Shown: piece by piece, positions 25,584-33,271 of the stretch
Position numbering within the stretch: the first letter of the stretch is position 1
Layout of the letters: each line of letters starts with the position of its first letter
Assembly (NCBI GenBank): GCA_963977125.1
Contig: CAXBNJ010000001.1
Coordinates: 434,001 to 498,000 of the forward strand
Direction: 5' to 3'
From: UBA2705 sp963977125
Lineage (GTDB): Bacteria > Pseudomonadota > Alphaproteobacteria > Micavibrionales > Micavibrionaceae
DNA: 64,000 bases
Program-made: the position numbers and the translations under genes
Notes under the pieces: model-generated
What the model saw: only the letters and a program-made list of their open reading frames with translations
The model's database searches: none
What the model was told of the DNA's origin: nothing

Positions 25584-26018
25584 ATGACTGATGATGCAAA
25601 TAACAAAGATCAAACATCGATAAAGTCACTTATGGGCCATCCACCGGGATTCTCGGGCTATGGGGATAGTAAGCTTTTAGATTTTGGAGTACGTCGTCAT
25701 GAACCGTCCTCACCATATAGCAAAGTGGTTAACCTCTCTAATCAAGCTTTGGTGCAAGAGTTAATGAGCGACACAGAATTTTTTGATAAATTTCAATTAG
25801 AGCAAATGCAGGACAATGAAGAGTGCTTTAAAATTACAGCCCGTCAATTTGATGAAAAAGGTGTGAATGATATAGCTGTGCTCTCAGGTATCGTTAAACT
25901 CTTTGGACAGCCAGATGTGCTTTCAACCGCGGAGCAAAACTCTATTCAAAAATCCATTGAAGAATGCCCAAGAGTAGCCGAAGATAAACAAGCTTTCTTG
26001 AAGAGCTTTAAGCCATAA
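25584..26018 (+). CDS. Unknown 144-residue cytoplasmic protein
   Basis: Starts at ATG 25584 with GGAG at 25571-25574; an upstream in-frame start at 25533 lies inside the promoter and is rejected. The product is polar without membrane segments. The N-terminus is Gly/Pro/Ser-rich (GHPPGFSGYGDSK) and the C-terminal half is helical and acidic. It has its own promoter and a strong terminator, so it is a single-gene unit. No family is recognised. Confidence 0.72.
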   Translation: MTDDANNKDQTSIKSLMGHPPGFSGYGDSKLLDFGVRRHEPSSPYSKVVNLSNQALVQELMSDTEFFDKFQLEQMQDNEECFKITARQFDEKGVNDIAVLSGIVKLFGQPDVLSTAEQNSIQKSIEECPRVAEDKQAFLKSFKP

Positions 26019-26043
26019 TAATCAGGCTTAGAACGGAATAAAT

Positions 26044-26082
26044 AAAAAGGCTGGCGCTTAATAATAAGCATCAGCCTTTTTT
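26044..26082 (+). terminator. Terminator between the 25584 gene and map (bidirectional)
   Basis: AAAAAGGCTG (26044-26053) pairs with CAGCCTTTTT (26072-26081). An inner GCTT/AAGC pairing extends the stem. T-runs lie on both strands, so it can serve the convergent map gene too. Confidence 0.85.
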
Positions 26083-26108
26083 ATGTTTTTTAATTTATAT
26101 CGCGCCGC

Positions 26109-26921
26109 TTATAGGAAAGGCGGTTTTGTCCAGCCTGTCGGTGACAAAGTAAATATTTCAAAGCCGTCATCAGTGACCGCAAGGGAGTGTTCGTACTGGG
26201 CGGATAAGCCGCGGTCTTTTGTCACGGCTGTCCAGCCATCAGCTAAAATCTTGCTCTCTTTCTTGCCTGTGTTAATCATCGGCTCAATAGTGAAGAACAT
26301 GCCGGGCTCTAAAACAAGGCCAGTATTCGGCTCGCCGTAATGTAAAACAGATGGGGGCATGTGGAAGACTTGACCAAGGCCGTGGCCGCAGAAATCTTCA
26401 ATTACAGAAAAACGGTTTGCATGGGCTATTTCTTGAATGGCATAGCCAATATCGCCCAGCGTATTACCGGGTTTAACTTGTTCGATGCCCGCCATCATGC
26501 ATTCATATGTCACGTCACAAAGTTTTTTCGCTTTGACGGATATTTTATCACCGACGAAGAACATGCGCGATGTATCACCATGCCAGCCATCAATAATGAC
26601 GGTCACATCAATATTCACAATATCGCCATTGCTCAATTTTTTCGGACCCGGTATGCCGTGGCAAACGACGTGGTTAATCGATGTGCAAATCGACTTAGGA
26701 AAGCCCTTATAATTAAGTGGAGCAGGGATGGAATCATGTGCGATAATAAATTCATAACACAGACGGTCCAGTTCTTCTGTTGTTACGCCCGGCACAACAT
26801 GGGGCGTTATCATATCTAGCGTTTGTGCGGCGAGTAAGCCTGCGCGGCGCATGCCTTCATAATCCGAGGCTTCGTGAATAACAATACCGCTTGGGTTTTT
26901 TTTACGTTGTGAGTAGAGCAT
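26109..26921 (-). CDS. map: Type I methionine aminopeptidase
   Basis: Removes the initiator Met from nascent proteins. The 270 residues have the metal ligands Asp/Asp in NIDVTVIIDGWHGDTSRMF, His in FCGHGLGQVFHMPP, and Glu in FTIEPMI and YEHSLAVTDDG, with NHVVCHGIP supplying the other His. Length is normal for bacterial type I enzymes. It is single and convergent with the 25584 gene. Confidence 0.97.
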   Translation of the reverse strand: MLYSQRKKNPSGIVIHEASDYEGMRRAGLLAAQTLDMITPHVVPGVTTEELDRLCYEFIIAHDSIPAPLNYKGFPKSICTSINHVVCHGIPGPKKLSNGDIVNIDVTVIIDGWHGDTSRMFFVGDKISVKAKKLCDVTYECMMAGIEQVKPGNTLGDIGYAIQEIAHANRFSVIEDFCGHGLGQVFHMPPSVLHYGEPNTGLVLEPGMFFTIEPMINTGKKESKILADGWTAVTKDRGLSAQYEHSLAVTDDGFEIFTLSPTGWTKPPFL

Positions 26922-26987
26922 GTTTTTTATTCCTATAAATTAGACCTTGTTTATAAAATATATTTAAGCGTAGTACAAGGGCAGGCG

Positions 26988-27647
26988 CTATTTTATGGCG
27001 CGCAGAGGAATGCTTGATGTTTGCAGGGCGCAGTCTGATGTCAGGATGGTTAAGGCTTGTAACTCTATGCGGTCAAGGCAAGTCATGGTGAGTACTGTTT
27101 TGAGGCGCATTGTTTTATATTTACCATTGGGCAAAACGGTAACGCCTTGCGCGGAATATTTAACATTTACAGCGGCAATTTCAGGGGACGGCGCGCCGTC
27201 CAGTGAGGCTTCCTCAGCATTATCTATTGCGGCGCTAATTATATCAGCGCTTATTTGGCTATGTTTATGAATGTTTAGCCATTGTATTAAATGCTGCTCA
27301 GTCTGTTGAGCGTTAATATGCAATGTTTTGCGAAAGTCGTAATCAAGCAAAGCGGGGATTTGTGCAGTGACTTTAATGCTCAACGCGCTTTGTTCATTTA
27401 AGTGCTGTGCCGCCCAATTTTGTAGGGCGGGAATGTTCGATTGCTGAACGCTGACCCAATCAGCATAAAACTGTTTGATGCGTGGATCTATTCTCTCGGG
27501 GCGCGCAATCGGTAATGTTTGGCTTGCGGCTTGTACATTATTAGATAGCGGCCAAGCAACAATCAACACAGCAAGCCATAAGAAAAAGGGCTTGCACATT
27601 TGTCGTACGGGCATATGTTTAAAAACTTGACGTTGCATATCATCCAT
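26988..27647 (-). CDS. Putative exported protein, unknown
   Basis: About 219 residues if started at ATG 27647; ATG 27638 or 27614 are equally possible and no good Shine-Dalgarno marks any of them. The frame is open upstream to 27896, but that part overlaps the divergent cinA-like gene and is unlikely to be coding. A signal peptide is visible (CKPFFLWLAVLIVAWPLSNNVQA). The mature part has many Ala/Gln and repeats of Ser/Thr-rich strands near the end (TMTCLDRIELQALTILTSDC) with two Cys. No family is recognised. Confidence 0.65.
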   Translation of the reverse strand: MDDMQRQVFKHMPVRQMCKPFFLWLAVLIVAWPLSNNVQAASQTLPIARPERIDPRIKQFYADWVSVQQSNIPALQNWAAQHLNEQSALSIKVTAQIPALLDYDFRKTLHINAQQTEQHLIQWLNIHKHSQISADIISAAIDNAEEASLDGAPSPEIAAVNVKYSAQGVTVLPNGKYKTMRLKTVLTMTCLDRIELQALTILTSDCALQTSSIPLRAIK

Positions 27648-27708
27648 GTAGCATGTGGCGCAGAGTATGACAAACAATAAAACAACAAGAAAAATGGAAT
27701 ATAAAGCG

Positions 27709-28476
27709 ATGAGCACGGCGCAAAAAACCGCATCAATATTGATTATTGGCAATGAAATCTTATCAGGCCGCACGGCTGACCGTAACATACAGCATATAGC
27801 GCAAAACATGACCGATATTGGCATCGTTATGCGTGAAGTGCGCGTTATCCCTGATGTTCCCGAAGCCATTATTGATGCTGTGCGTTCTATGAGCAAAGCC
27901 CATGATTACGTCTTCACAACGGGTGGCATTGGCCCCACTCACGATGATATTACAGCCGTGAATATTGCCGCTGCCTTTAATGTTGAAATTGAAGAAAATG
28001 TCGAAGCCAAGGCCATGTTACAGGCTTATTATGAGGCCGATGGTCTAACCAAATCACGTTTACGTATGGCGCAAATCCCTGTCGGCGCAAAACTTATTCC
28101 TAATCAAGTGACCAGTGCCCCTGGTTTTATCATGGATAATGTCTATGTCATGGCGGGCGTACCACGTATCATGCAAGATATGCTGACCCATATATTACCA
28201 AGCCTGCATGGCGGCGCTCCGATATTATCAAATACCGTGACCTGCAAACTGACAGAAAGCATCATTGCTGAGAAGTTATCAGCGCTACAAGAGGCGAATA
28301 TGGATGTTGAAATTGGCAGCTACCCGTATTATAGCGCCGGTGATTTAGGGGTGAGCCTTGTTGTTCGTACAACAGACGCAGCCCGCCTTGAGGCTGTAAC
28401 GGCAGAATTAGAAAGCTTAGTGTCAAGCTGTGGGGCAGAACCACGTCGTTTAGAGCTTGCTAAACAAGTCAGCTAA
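27709..28476 (+). CDS. CinA-type molybdopterin-binding domain protein
   Basis: 255 residues from ATG 27709 (start MSTAQKTASILIIGNEILSG), chosen because homologues begin at this strand and GGA lies upstream; ATG 27694 is possible. The MoCF-like domain shows IGNEILSGRTADRN, TTGGIGPTHDDITA and APGFIMDNVYVMAGVP. It corresponds to the N-terminal part of CinA only; the nicotinamide-nucleotide amidase (PncC) domain is absent, as is common for alphaproteobacterial stand-alone versions. Role: possible ADP-ribose or nucleotide hydrolase, unproven. Confidence 0.88.
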   Translation: MSTAQKTASILIIGNEILSGRTADRNIQHIAQNMTDIGIVMREVRVIPDVPEAIIDAVRSMSKAHDYVFTTGGIGPTHDDITAVNIAAAFNVEIEENVEAKAMLQAYYEADGLTKSRLRMAQIPVGAKLIPNQVTSAPGFIMDNVYVMAGVPRIMQDMLTHILPSLHGGAPILSNTVTCKLTESIIAEKLSALQEANMDVEIGSYPYYSAGDLGVSLVVRTTDAARLEAVTAELESLVSSCGAEPRRLELAKQVS

Positions 28477-28477
28477 A

Positions 28478-29602
28478 TTAAAAAGGCGCAAGCACGCCAG
28501 TTTCCTGCATGAATTTTTGTATATCAAAATGGCTGCTATTGGCCAGTAGGATAAACATGTCTTGATTTTCAGGATTGAAAAAAGCCGCTGATCTATACCC
28601 TAAATAGCGCCCCAAATGCCCATAAAGCCATGGGGCGTTGTGGCTTTTATCATGGCGATTAATAACCATCAAACCGCGCCCACCTTCGGAATATAGCGGT
28701 AGGGGCTCTAATTTACCCATCATATAATCAAGGCTGCGCTGCGAGATAAGGCTATTATCAATAAATAATGCGGTGAAGAAGTTTTTAAGGTCACTGGCTG
28801 TGGAGACTAAACCACCATCAGTTAAATATTCACCCCATTGAATGTCACTGACATCATGTAGACCGCCGCTCGGCGTTAATTGGCTGTAACCGCGTGCTAA
28901 TTCATCAGTGCGGGGGCGGGCGCCTTTGGGGAAGTAAGTATCATGCATTGAGGCTTTTGCAAAAATGGCTTCATTATAGAGAGCATTTAAGTCTTCATTA
29001 TCCGTGATCTTTTTAATAATTTCACCGAGCAAAACATAGCCGCTACTATTATAAACATAGGCCGTGCCGGCTTTATGCGTAGGGGGCTGACCCGCGGCAA
29101 ATTCTAGCGCTTCATAGGGTGTCCAGCGATGGTTATGTCTTGCGCGTGCGGCGGCATCAAAGCCATAGCCTAAAAAATCAGCCATGCCGCTACTATGTTC
29201 TAAAGCCATTTTTATGGTGGTTTGTTTATAATTTTCTAACCGTCCGTCAAAAGGATCACCCAGAATATCTATAAATTTGTCATCCAGTGATAAACGCCCT
29301 TGCTCAACCAGTTGATAGATCATCACAGCGGTAAACATTTTAGTGAGGGAGGCAATATGGAATCGGGAGTTTTTCTGAATAAGCGCCTTGTTTTCACTAT
29401 TGGCGATCCCTGATGTGATGAGTATATCGGCATTATTCTGATGAATAAGAATAAGCGCACCAACATTATTCTCTTGCGCTGTATAGCGGTCTAATCGTTC
29501 TTGTATTTCAGCGGCATCTAGCGCAAATACAGGACTTGTGCAAGAAATGACATTGACTATGGCAATAACCAGAGCTGTCATAATGTAGGAAGAATATTTC
29601 AT
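28478..29602 (-). CDS. Exported serine hydrolase (class C beta-lactamase/DD-peptidase fold)
   Basis: 374 residues. The N-terminal segment ends VISC-TSPVFA, which could be a lipobox (Cys21) or a signal peptidase I site after Ala27. Catalytic Ser85 and Lys88 sit in ASLTKM, the Tyr loop is YNSSGY (about 184-189), and the third motif is HLGRYLGY near the C-terminus in place of KTG. It is probably a periplasmic esterase, DD-peptidase or D-amino-acid hydrolase rather than an antibiotic resistance enzyme. It ends one base from the convergent cinA-like stop. Confidence 0.87.
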   Translation of the reverse strand: MKYSSYIMTALVIAIVNVISCTSPVFALDAAEIQERLDRYTAQENNVGALILIHQNNADILITSGIANSENKALIQKNSRFHIASLTKMFTAVMIYQLVEQGRLSLDDKFIDILGDPFDGRLENYKQTTIKMALEHSSGMADFLGYGFDAAARARHNHRWTPYEALEFAAGQPPTHKAGTAYVYNSSGYVLLGEIIKKITDNEDLNALYNEAIFAKASMHDTYFPKGARPRTDELARGYSQLTPSGGLHDVSDIQWGEYLTDGGLVSTASDLKNFFTALFIDNSLISQRSLDYMMGKLEPLPLYSEGGRGLMVINRHDKSHNAPWLYGHLGRYLGYRSAAFFNPENQDMFILLANSSHFDIQKFMQETGVLAPF

Positions 29603-29627
29603 TACAATAGTTTAGCGCAATTATCCT

Positions 29628-29655
29628 TTGACATGAAAGTTAAATTAGTGAAAAT
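29628..29655 (+). promoter_or_regulatory. Candidate promoter of the Cys/His repeat gene
   Basis: TTGACA (29628-29633), a 16-base spacer and GAAAAT (29650-29655), 38 bases before the start codon. The -35 is perfect and the -10 is weak. Confidence 0.45.
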
Positions 29656-29693
29656 GGCATTCTGTTTTAATATTATTTACTGGAGATATTTCT

Positions 29694-30023
29694 ATGAATT
29701 CTAAAATAATGAACAAAATTGTATCTAAAAAAACATTCATGCTTGGCGCAGCAGCAATTGCTGTTGTTGCTGTAAGCCCTGCAATGGCTGAACACCATGA
29801 AGCTGTAGCGCCTTGTGCTGCTGCTGTTCACGCTGAAATGTGTGCTGCTGTTGATTGTGCTGCACATCCTTGTGCGGCTCACCCATGTGAAGCAGAGCAC
29901 CCATGTGGCGCTGCGCATCCATGTGATGCAGAGCACCCATGCGAAGCCATGAGCCCATGTAAAGCTGCACATCCATGTGAAGCAGAGCACCCATGTGAAG
30001 CACATCCTTGCGCTGCACATTAA
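29694..30023 (+). CDS. Secreted Cys/His-rich repeat protein, candidate metal binder
   Basis: 109 residues from ATG 29694 with GGAG at 29682-29685. A clear signal peptide (KKTFMLGAAAIAVVAVSPAMA) is cleaved about 32/33. The mature 77 residues hold 12 Cys and many His in a tandem pattern of HPC units spaced CxxHPC or CEAEHPC, with Ala and Glu filling the rest. There are no aromatic residues, so it is probably not a normal globular domain. Metal binding (copper, zinc, iron) or post-translational modification is inferred from composition only. It resembles in spirit the Cys-repeat RiPP precursors (bufferin/Hvf types), but no DUF692/MNIO partner is adjacent. It has its own promoter and terminator. 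Confidence 0.85.
   Translation: MNSKIMNKIVSKKTFMLGAAAIAVVAVSPAMAEHHEAVAPCAAAVHAEMCAAVDCAAHPCAAHPCEAEHPCGAAHPCDAEHPCEAMSPCKAAHPCEAEHPCEAHPCAAH
29862..30017 (+). repeat. Imperfect tandem repeat coding for HPC units
   Basis: About nine imperfect copies of a 12- to 18-base unit around CATCCATGTGAAGC and CACCCATGTGAAGC encode His-Pro-Cys followed by Glu/Gly/Asp-Ala. The repetition makes this segment prone to copy-number change by slippage. Confidence 0.8.
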
Positions 30024-30070
30024 GAAAATAATGCGGTCATAGTTTACTCTATGCCGCTTTTGTTATAGAA

Positions 30071-30098
30071 AAGAGGGCGTTTATATGCCCTCTTTTTT
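30071..30098 (+). terminator. Terminator after the Cys/His repeat gene
   Basis: AAGAGGGC (30071-30078) pairs with GCCCTCTT (30087-30094) around an 8-base loop and eight T close the element. Confidence 0.9.
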
Positions 30099-30133
30099 TT
30101 GCACTTTTTTTGCTCTTTTTATGGATCATGCTT

Positions 30134-30958
30134 ATGGAAGCCACACAAACTCAAGATTTACCGCCAAAACTCAATGATGCCCTACCACTTGATATCGATT
30201 TTGATGCTGTATTTGCGCAAATTAGCCCCGAAGAAAAAGAGCAAATGTTCGACGCACTCATGATTATGAATGAATGCCAGCGCGTATTATCCGCCACTAA
30301 TCATAGTGTCGTGACAGAGCTCTTAAGATTTACTGATAAGTTCAAATATTGGGCGCATGTGCCGCCTAAAGATGTTCTTGATGGCCATTCAAGCTCGCAA
30401 TATTATTACCATGCGCATACAGCATCGAGTGAGAAAAACGCGACAATTCGCCATGACGGCGAACATGGCCACTTCCACAGCTTTATGCGCCGCGCAGGTA
30501 TGCGCGAAGAAGAGCAACCTTACCCCGCATTAGACGTTGAAAAATCTACAGCAGATATAAAAAAGCACCTTAGCCATATATTGGGTATATCTATGGATAA
30601 GACGGGCAATATCACGGGGCTATTTACCACTAATCGCTGGGTGACGGGTGAGGTTTGGTATAAAGCCGAAGACGTTATTGCAATGGCGCGGCGCTATGAA
30701 ATTGACCACGCCCAACCAAGCTGGCCCGTGAATTTGTGGATGTCTCAATGTTTTGCGGCATTTATGCCCGTTATTGAGCGGCTGTTAATCAAACGCGATG
30801 AAATGGTCGCGCATTGGGCCGCTGAACATGCACAAGACGAAGGCGCGGAAGCGGCATATAATGTGTTTGAAGATCGTCGCCTTGAGCTGACATCCTATTG
30901 TGCGATAGATTTAGTGAAGATTACGCAATATTTTAGCGACGACGCTGCGCCAGTATAA
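30134..30958 (+). CDS. Conserved unknown protein with HGHFH motif (possibly DUF6969)
   Basis: About 274 residues from ATG 30134 (GGA 8 bases before); ATG 30128 is an alternative. Distinct stretches are QYYYHAHTAS, EHGHFHSFMR, LFTTNRWVTGEVWYKAEDVI and PSWPVNLWMSQ, which I recall from a widespread proteobacterial conserved family (probably DUF6969; not verified). The His cluster might bind metal. No membrane segment. It lies between the Cys/His repeat gene and the HAD gene, but a promoter separates it from the latter. Confidence 0.8.
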   Translation: MEATQTQDLPPKLNDALPLDIDFDAVFAQISPEEKEQMFDALMIMNECQRVLSATNHSVVTELLRFTDKFKYWAHVPPKDVLDGHSSSQYYYHAHTASSEKNATIRHDGEHGHFHSFMRRAGMREEEQPYPALDVEKSTADIKKHLSHILGISMDKTGNITGLFTTNRWVTGEVWYKAEDVIAMARRYEIDHAQPSWPVNLWMSQCFAAFMPVIERLLIKRDEMVAHWAAEHAQDEGAEAAYNVFEDRRLELTSYCAIDLVKITQYFSDDAAPV

Positions 30959-30973
30959 TAAACCATAATTCAG

Positions 30974-31002
30974 TTGACATAACACGAATTTTCGTGCATT
31001 TT
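30974..31002 (+). promoter_or_regulatory. Promoter-like site with internal dyad before the HAD gene
   Basis: TTGACA at 30974-30979 is followed by a perfect 6-base dyad CACGAA-TT-TTCGTG (30983-30996) filling the spacer; the -10 candidate is poor (around 30997-31002). The poor -10 and the dyad in the spacer suggest a regulated promoter for the HAD gene and the array after it. Confidence 0.5.
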
Positions 31003-31034
31003 AGGGCGATCCTAATCTGATGAAAGAGTTATCT

Positions 31035-32111
31035 ATGTCAAAAAAGAAGCGCAATAAAACGTTCTATAATAAGTCAGCAAAAGGCGCATCTAAGCCTTTA
31101 AGCATTACACCAGACTTTGATAAAATCACTGTGCCGCCTAACTCTATAGGCCTGTTTATTTTAGATTTAGACAATACCCTGACAGATACAATGGATTTCT
31201 GGGGCGAGGCGACGGAGCAGATGCTGCGCGCCATTCACGACATGCGCGGCGTGCCGATGGATGAACTGCATGACATGGTTAAAAACGCCAATGCACAATA
31301 TTTATTTGGTAATGGTAATGGTCTCATACGCCAATTATCAAAAAAGCCTGCAATGAAACCCTATTTGCCAGAGTCCGTATATGTTACGCGCTATCAGGAT
31401 AATATAGCCGGTGATGTTTGGGCTAAGGTTCAAAAAACCAAAGCGCATTTTTTCCCCGGTGTGTCCGATTTTTTACTTGAAGCGCGCGCTCGCGATATTC
31501 CTTTGATTATAGATACTGACGCAGAACAATCTTCCGTTATCTTGCGCATGTGGCATTTATGCAATAATGCCGTTAAAGAAGATCCTGCTTTTGCGGGGTG
31601 GAGGCCTGATGAGGTTCTTGGTCTGTTTTCTGCCTTTTATACGCAGCAAAATGATAAGAAAAATAAAGATGATGCGCGCGTGCTTTATTACGTTGATCCG
31701 TGTTTTATAAGCCAGTTCAAACATCACGCGCAAACTTGGCCAAAGGGCAATTACAAGCCAAGCAATGACCACGCCAAAAAGATCATTGCAGATTTAGGCG
31801 TGAATAAAGACCAAGTCATGATGATAGGCGACACGCATAAAGATGCAGGCACAGTACGCCCTGAAAATGGCGATGGCTTCAGTGCTTATTTTGGCTTGGC
31901 GCATTACGGTATGCATATTGATGACCGTACGCAAGATTTACAAAATATATTGGGTAGTGCCAGTTTTAAATACGGTCCAAAGGCTGTGTTTAATGAAATG
32001 TCAAAAATGGGTATTGAGGCGGATATTATACTGCAAGAGAGTATTGCAGGCACAATCCCATATATGAAGCCGGGGTCGCAGAAATTAGAAGAAAAGCCAA
32101 AAGCGCCGTAA
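31035..32111 (+). CDS. HAD-superfamily hydrolase
   Basis: 358 residues from ATG 31035 (AAAGAG upstream; ATG 31020 is in frame but less likely). The basic N-terminus (MSKKKRNKTF) is probably disordered. Motif I is LDLDNTLTD (nucleophile Asp44, Asp46), motif II is the Thr/Asp of IIDTDAEQSS, and motif IV is MMIGDTHKDAG near residue 265. A cap region lies between. It is likely a phosphatase of unknown substrate. The stop lies 22 bases before the first member of the four-gene paralogue array, so it is likely cotranscribed with it. Confidence 0.82.
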   Translation: MSKKKRNKTFYNKSAKGASKPLSITPDFDKITVPPNSIGLFILDLDNTLTDTMDFWGEATEQMLRAIHDMRGVPMDELHDMVKNANAQYLFGNGNGLIRQLSKKPAMKPYLPESVYVTRYQDNIAGDVWAKVQKTKAHFFPGVSDFLLEARARDIPLIIDTDAEQSSVILRMWHLCNNAVKEDPAFAGWRPDEVLGLFSAFYTQQNDKKNKDDARVLYYVDPCFISQFKHHAQTWPKGNYKPSNDHAKKIIADLGVNKDQVMMIGDTHKDAGTVRPENGDGFSAYFGLAHYGMHIDDRTQDLQNILGSASFKYGPKAVFNEMSKMGIEADIILQESIAGTIPYMKPGSQKLEEKPKAP

Positions 32112-32133
32112 TCGGTGAAAAGAGAGTAAAGCC

Positions 32134-33234
32134 ATGAAATTACCTTTATTAGGCGATAAAACGGATCGTGTCTGGTCTTCGGTCAACAAGGTTATAAAGA
32201 AGCATTTAAAGGATAAGAATCAAGGCTTTGTCTATAGAGATTTGTGTGGTGCTGTGGGTGATTCATACCCAGCCATTAAGGATGAATTTCTTAAGCGCCA
32301 CGCTTTGGATTTTTTAGACGGGTTAGAACAGCTTTTTGAAGCTGAAAAAATTAGTGTTTTTAATCTTACATATACTATTGAGAAATTTATGGCTGTTGGT
32401 CATGAAGAAGTCGTTAGTGATGCGTTGGCTGATAAATATAGTGAGCTGGCCTTATTAATAGCAGGCGCCCTAGAGGTTGGTTCGCATGATCACACATATC
32501 TCACTAAATATGTGAACTCGCTAATACCGAATGACAGATCGTTATGCAAGTTAACGAAATCAGCGACTAATAATATATTGCGCAGTGAGCTTTATGGTTT
32601 CGCGCGTCTTATGGATCTATCCGAGTCTTCATTCATGGACATAGAGGGGCTTGTGACACGTTTAGATGAATATAAAGATATCTTAGGGGGGGATTATTGT
32701 GATTATGCCCAGTGCATCGTTCATAACCTTGATGCTGAACCGAACCAATTACCTTTGTTTCTTTTGGTGGCGCGCGTAAGCAAAGCGCTTCCTGCTGACA
32801 GAGCGGCGCAAATGCGTGACGTTTTAAACGAAAAATTCTCTTTAACTTTAGAGGCGGCCCTATCTATTGATGATAAGCCTGCATTGGTGATGTTGGCGGA
32901 GTATGTTCAACGTTTAGCTGATTACGGCGTAGCTGTTGATGTTGATGCGATCTCTATTTTAGATACGGAAACAGTACGTACAGCTGAAGGCGCGGAATTA
33001 TCGGCTATGGTCGTATGTTTTAATCGGGTAGCGAAAAACGCCACTAAAACAGAATATGTGACATTGTCGCGCTTAAGTAAACGCAGTGGTTATGACCGAC
33101 TAAATGAAAATGATAAATTCTTTTCAATCAGTCATGATTTTAAAGCGGCACTTACAGAGAAGTATCAAGAATCAGGGGCTGCGTTAGCAAAAAAATTAAT
33201 GGTGAATGCCCCACATATTGGATTTATATCCTAA
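32134..33234 (+). CDS. Tandem-array protein A (unknown cytoplasmic family, copy 1 of 4)
   Basis: 366 residues, predicted helical and soluble, no known domain. It shares an order of short motifs with the next three genes: an N-terminal basic stretch, FLKRHALDFLDGLEQ (about 53-67), a middle of helices, then ELSAMVVCFNRVAKN (about 288-302), and FKAALTEKYQESGAALAKKL close to the C-terminus. Overall similarity to its neighbours is low, so the copies are old. AGAG lies upstream of ATG 32134. Confidence 0.8.
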   Translation: MKLPLLGDKTDRVWSSVNKVIKKHLKDKNQGFVYRDLCGAVGDSYPAIKDEFLKRHALDFLDGLEQLFEAEKISVFNLTYTIEKFMAVGHEEVVSDALADKYSELALLIAGALEVGSHDHTYLTKYVNSLIPNDRSLCKLTKSATNNILRSELYGFARLMDLSESSFMDIEGLVTRLDEYKDILGGDYCDYAQCIVHNLDAEPNQLPLFLLVARVSKALPADRAAQMRDVLNEKFSLTLEAALSIDDKPALVMLAEYVQRLADYGVAVDVDAISILDTETVRTAEGAELSAMVVCFNRVAKNATKTEYVTLSRLSKRSGYDRLNENDKFFSISHDFKAALTEKYQESGAALAKKLMVNAPHIGFIS

Positions 33235-33271
33235 CCGCGAACTAAAGCATGAACAATATAAAGGGATGAAC

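Noticed and set aside
27648..27896. N-terminal extension of the 26988 gene
   Set aside because: Overlaps the well-conserved start of the cinA-like gene; the signal peptide begins later.
29673..30020. Long minus-strand frame opposite the Cys/His repeat gene
   Set aside because: It is the complement of a low-complexity repeat, has no ribosome site, and the plus strand has signal peptide, RBS, promoter and terminator.
29694..30023. Calling the Cys/His protein a bufferin or HvfA-type RiPP precursor
   Set aside because: Repeat type differs and no MNIO (DUF692) or DUF2063 gene is adjacent.
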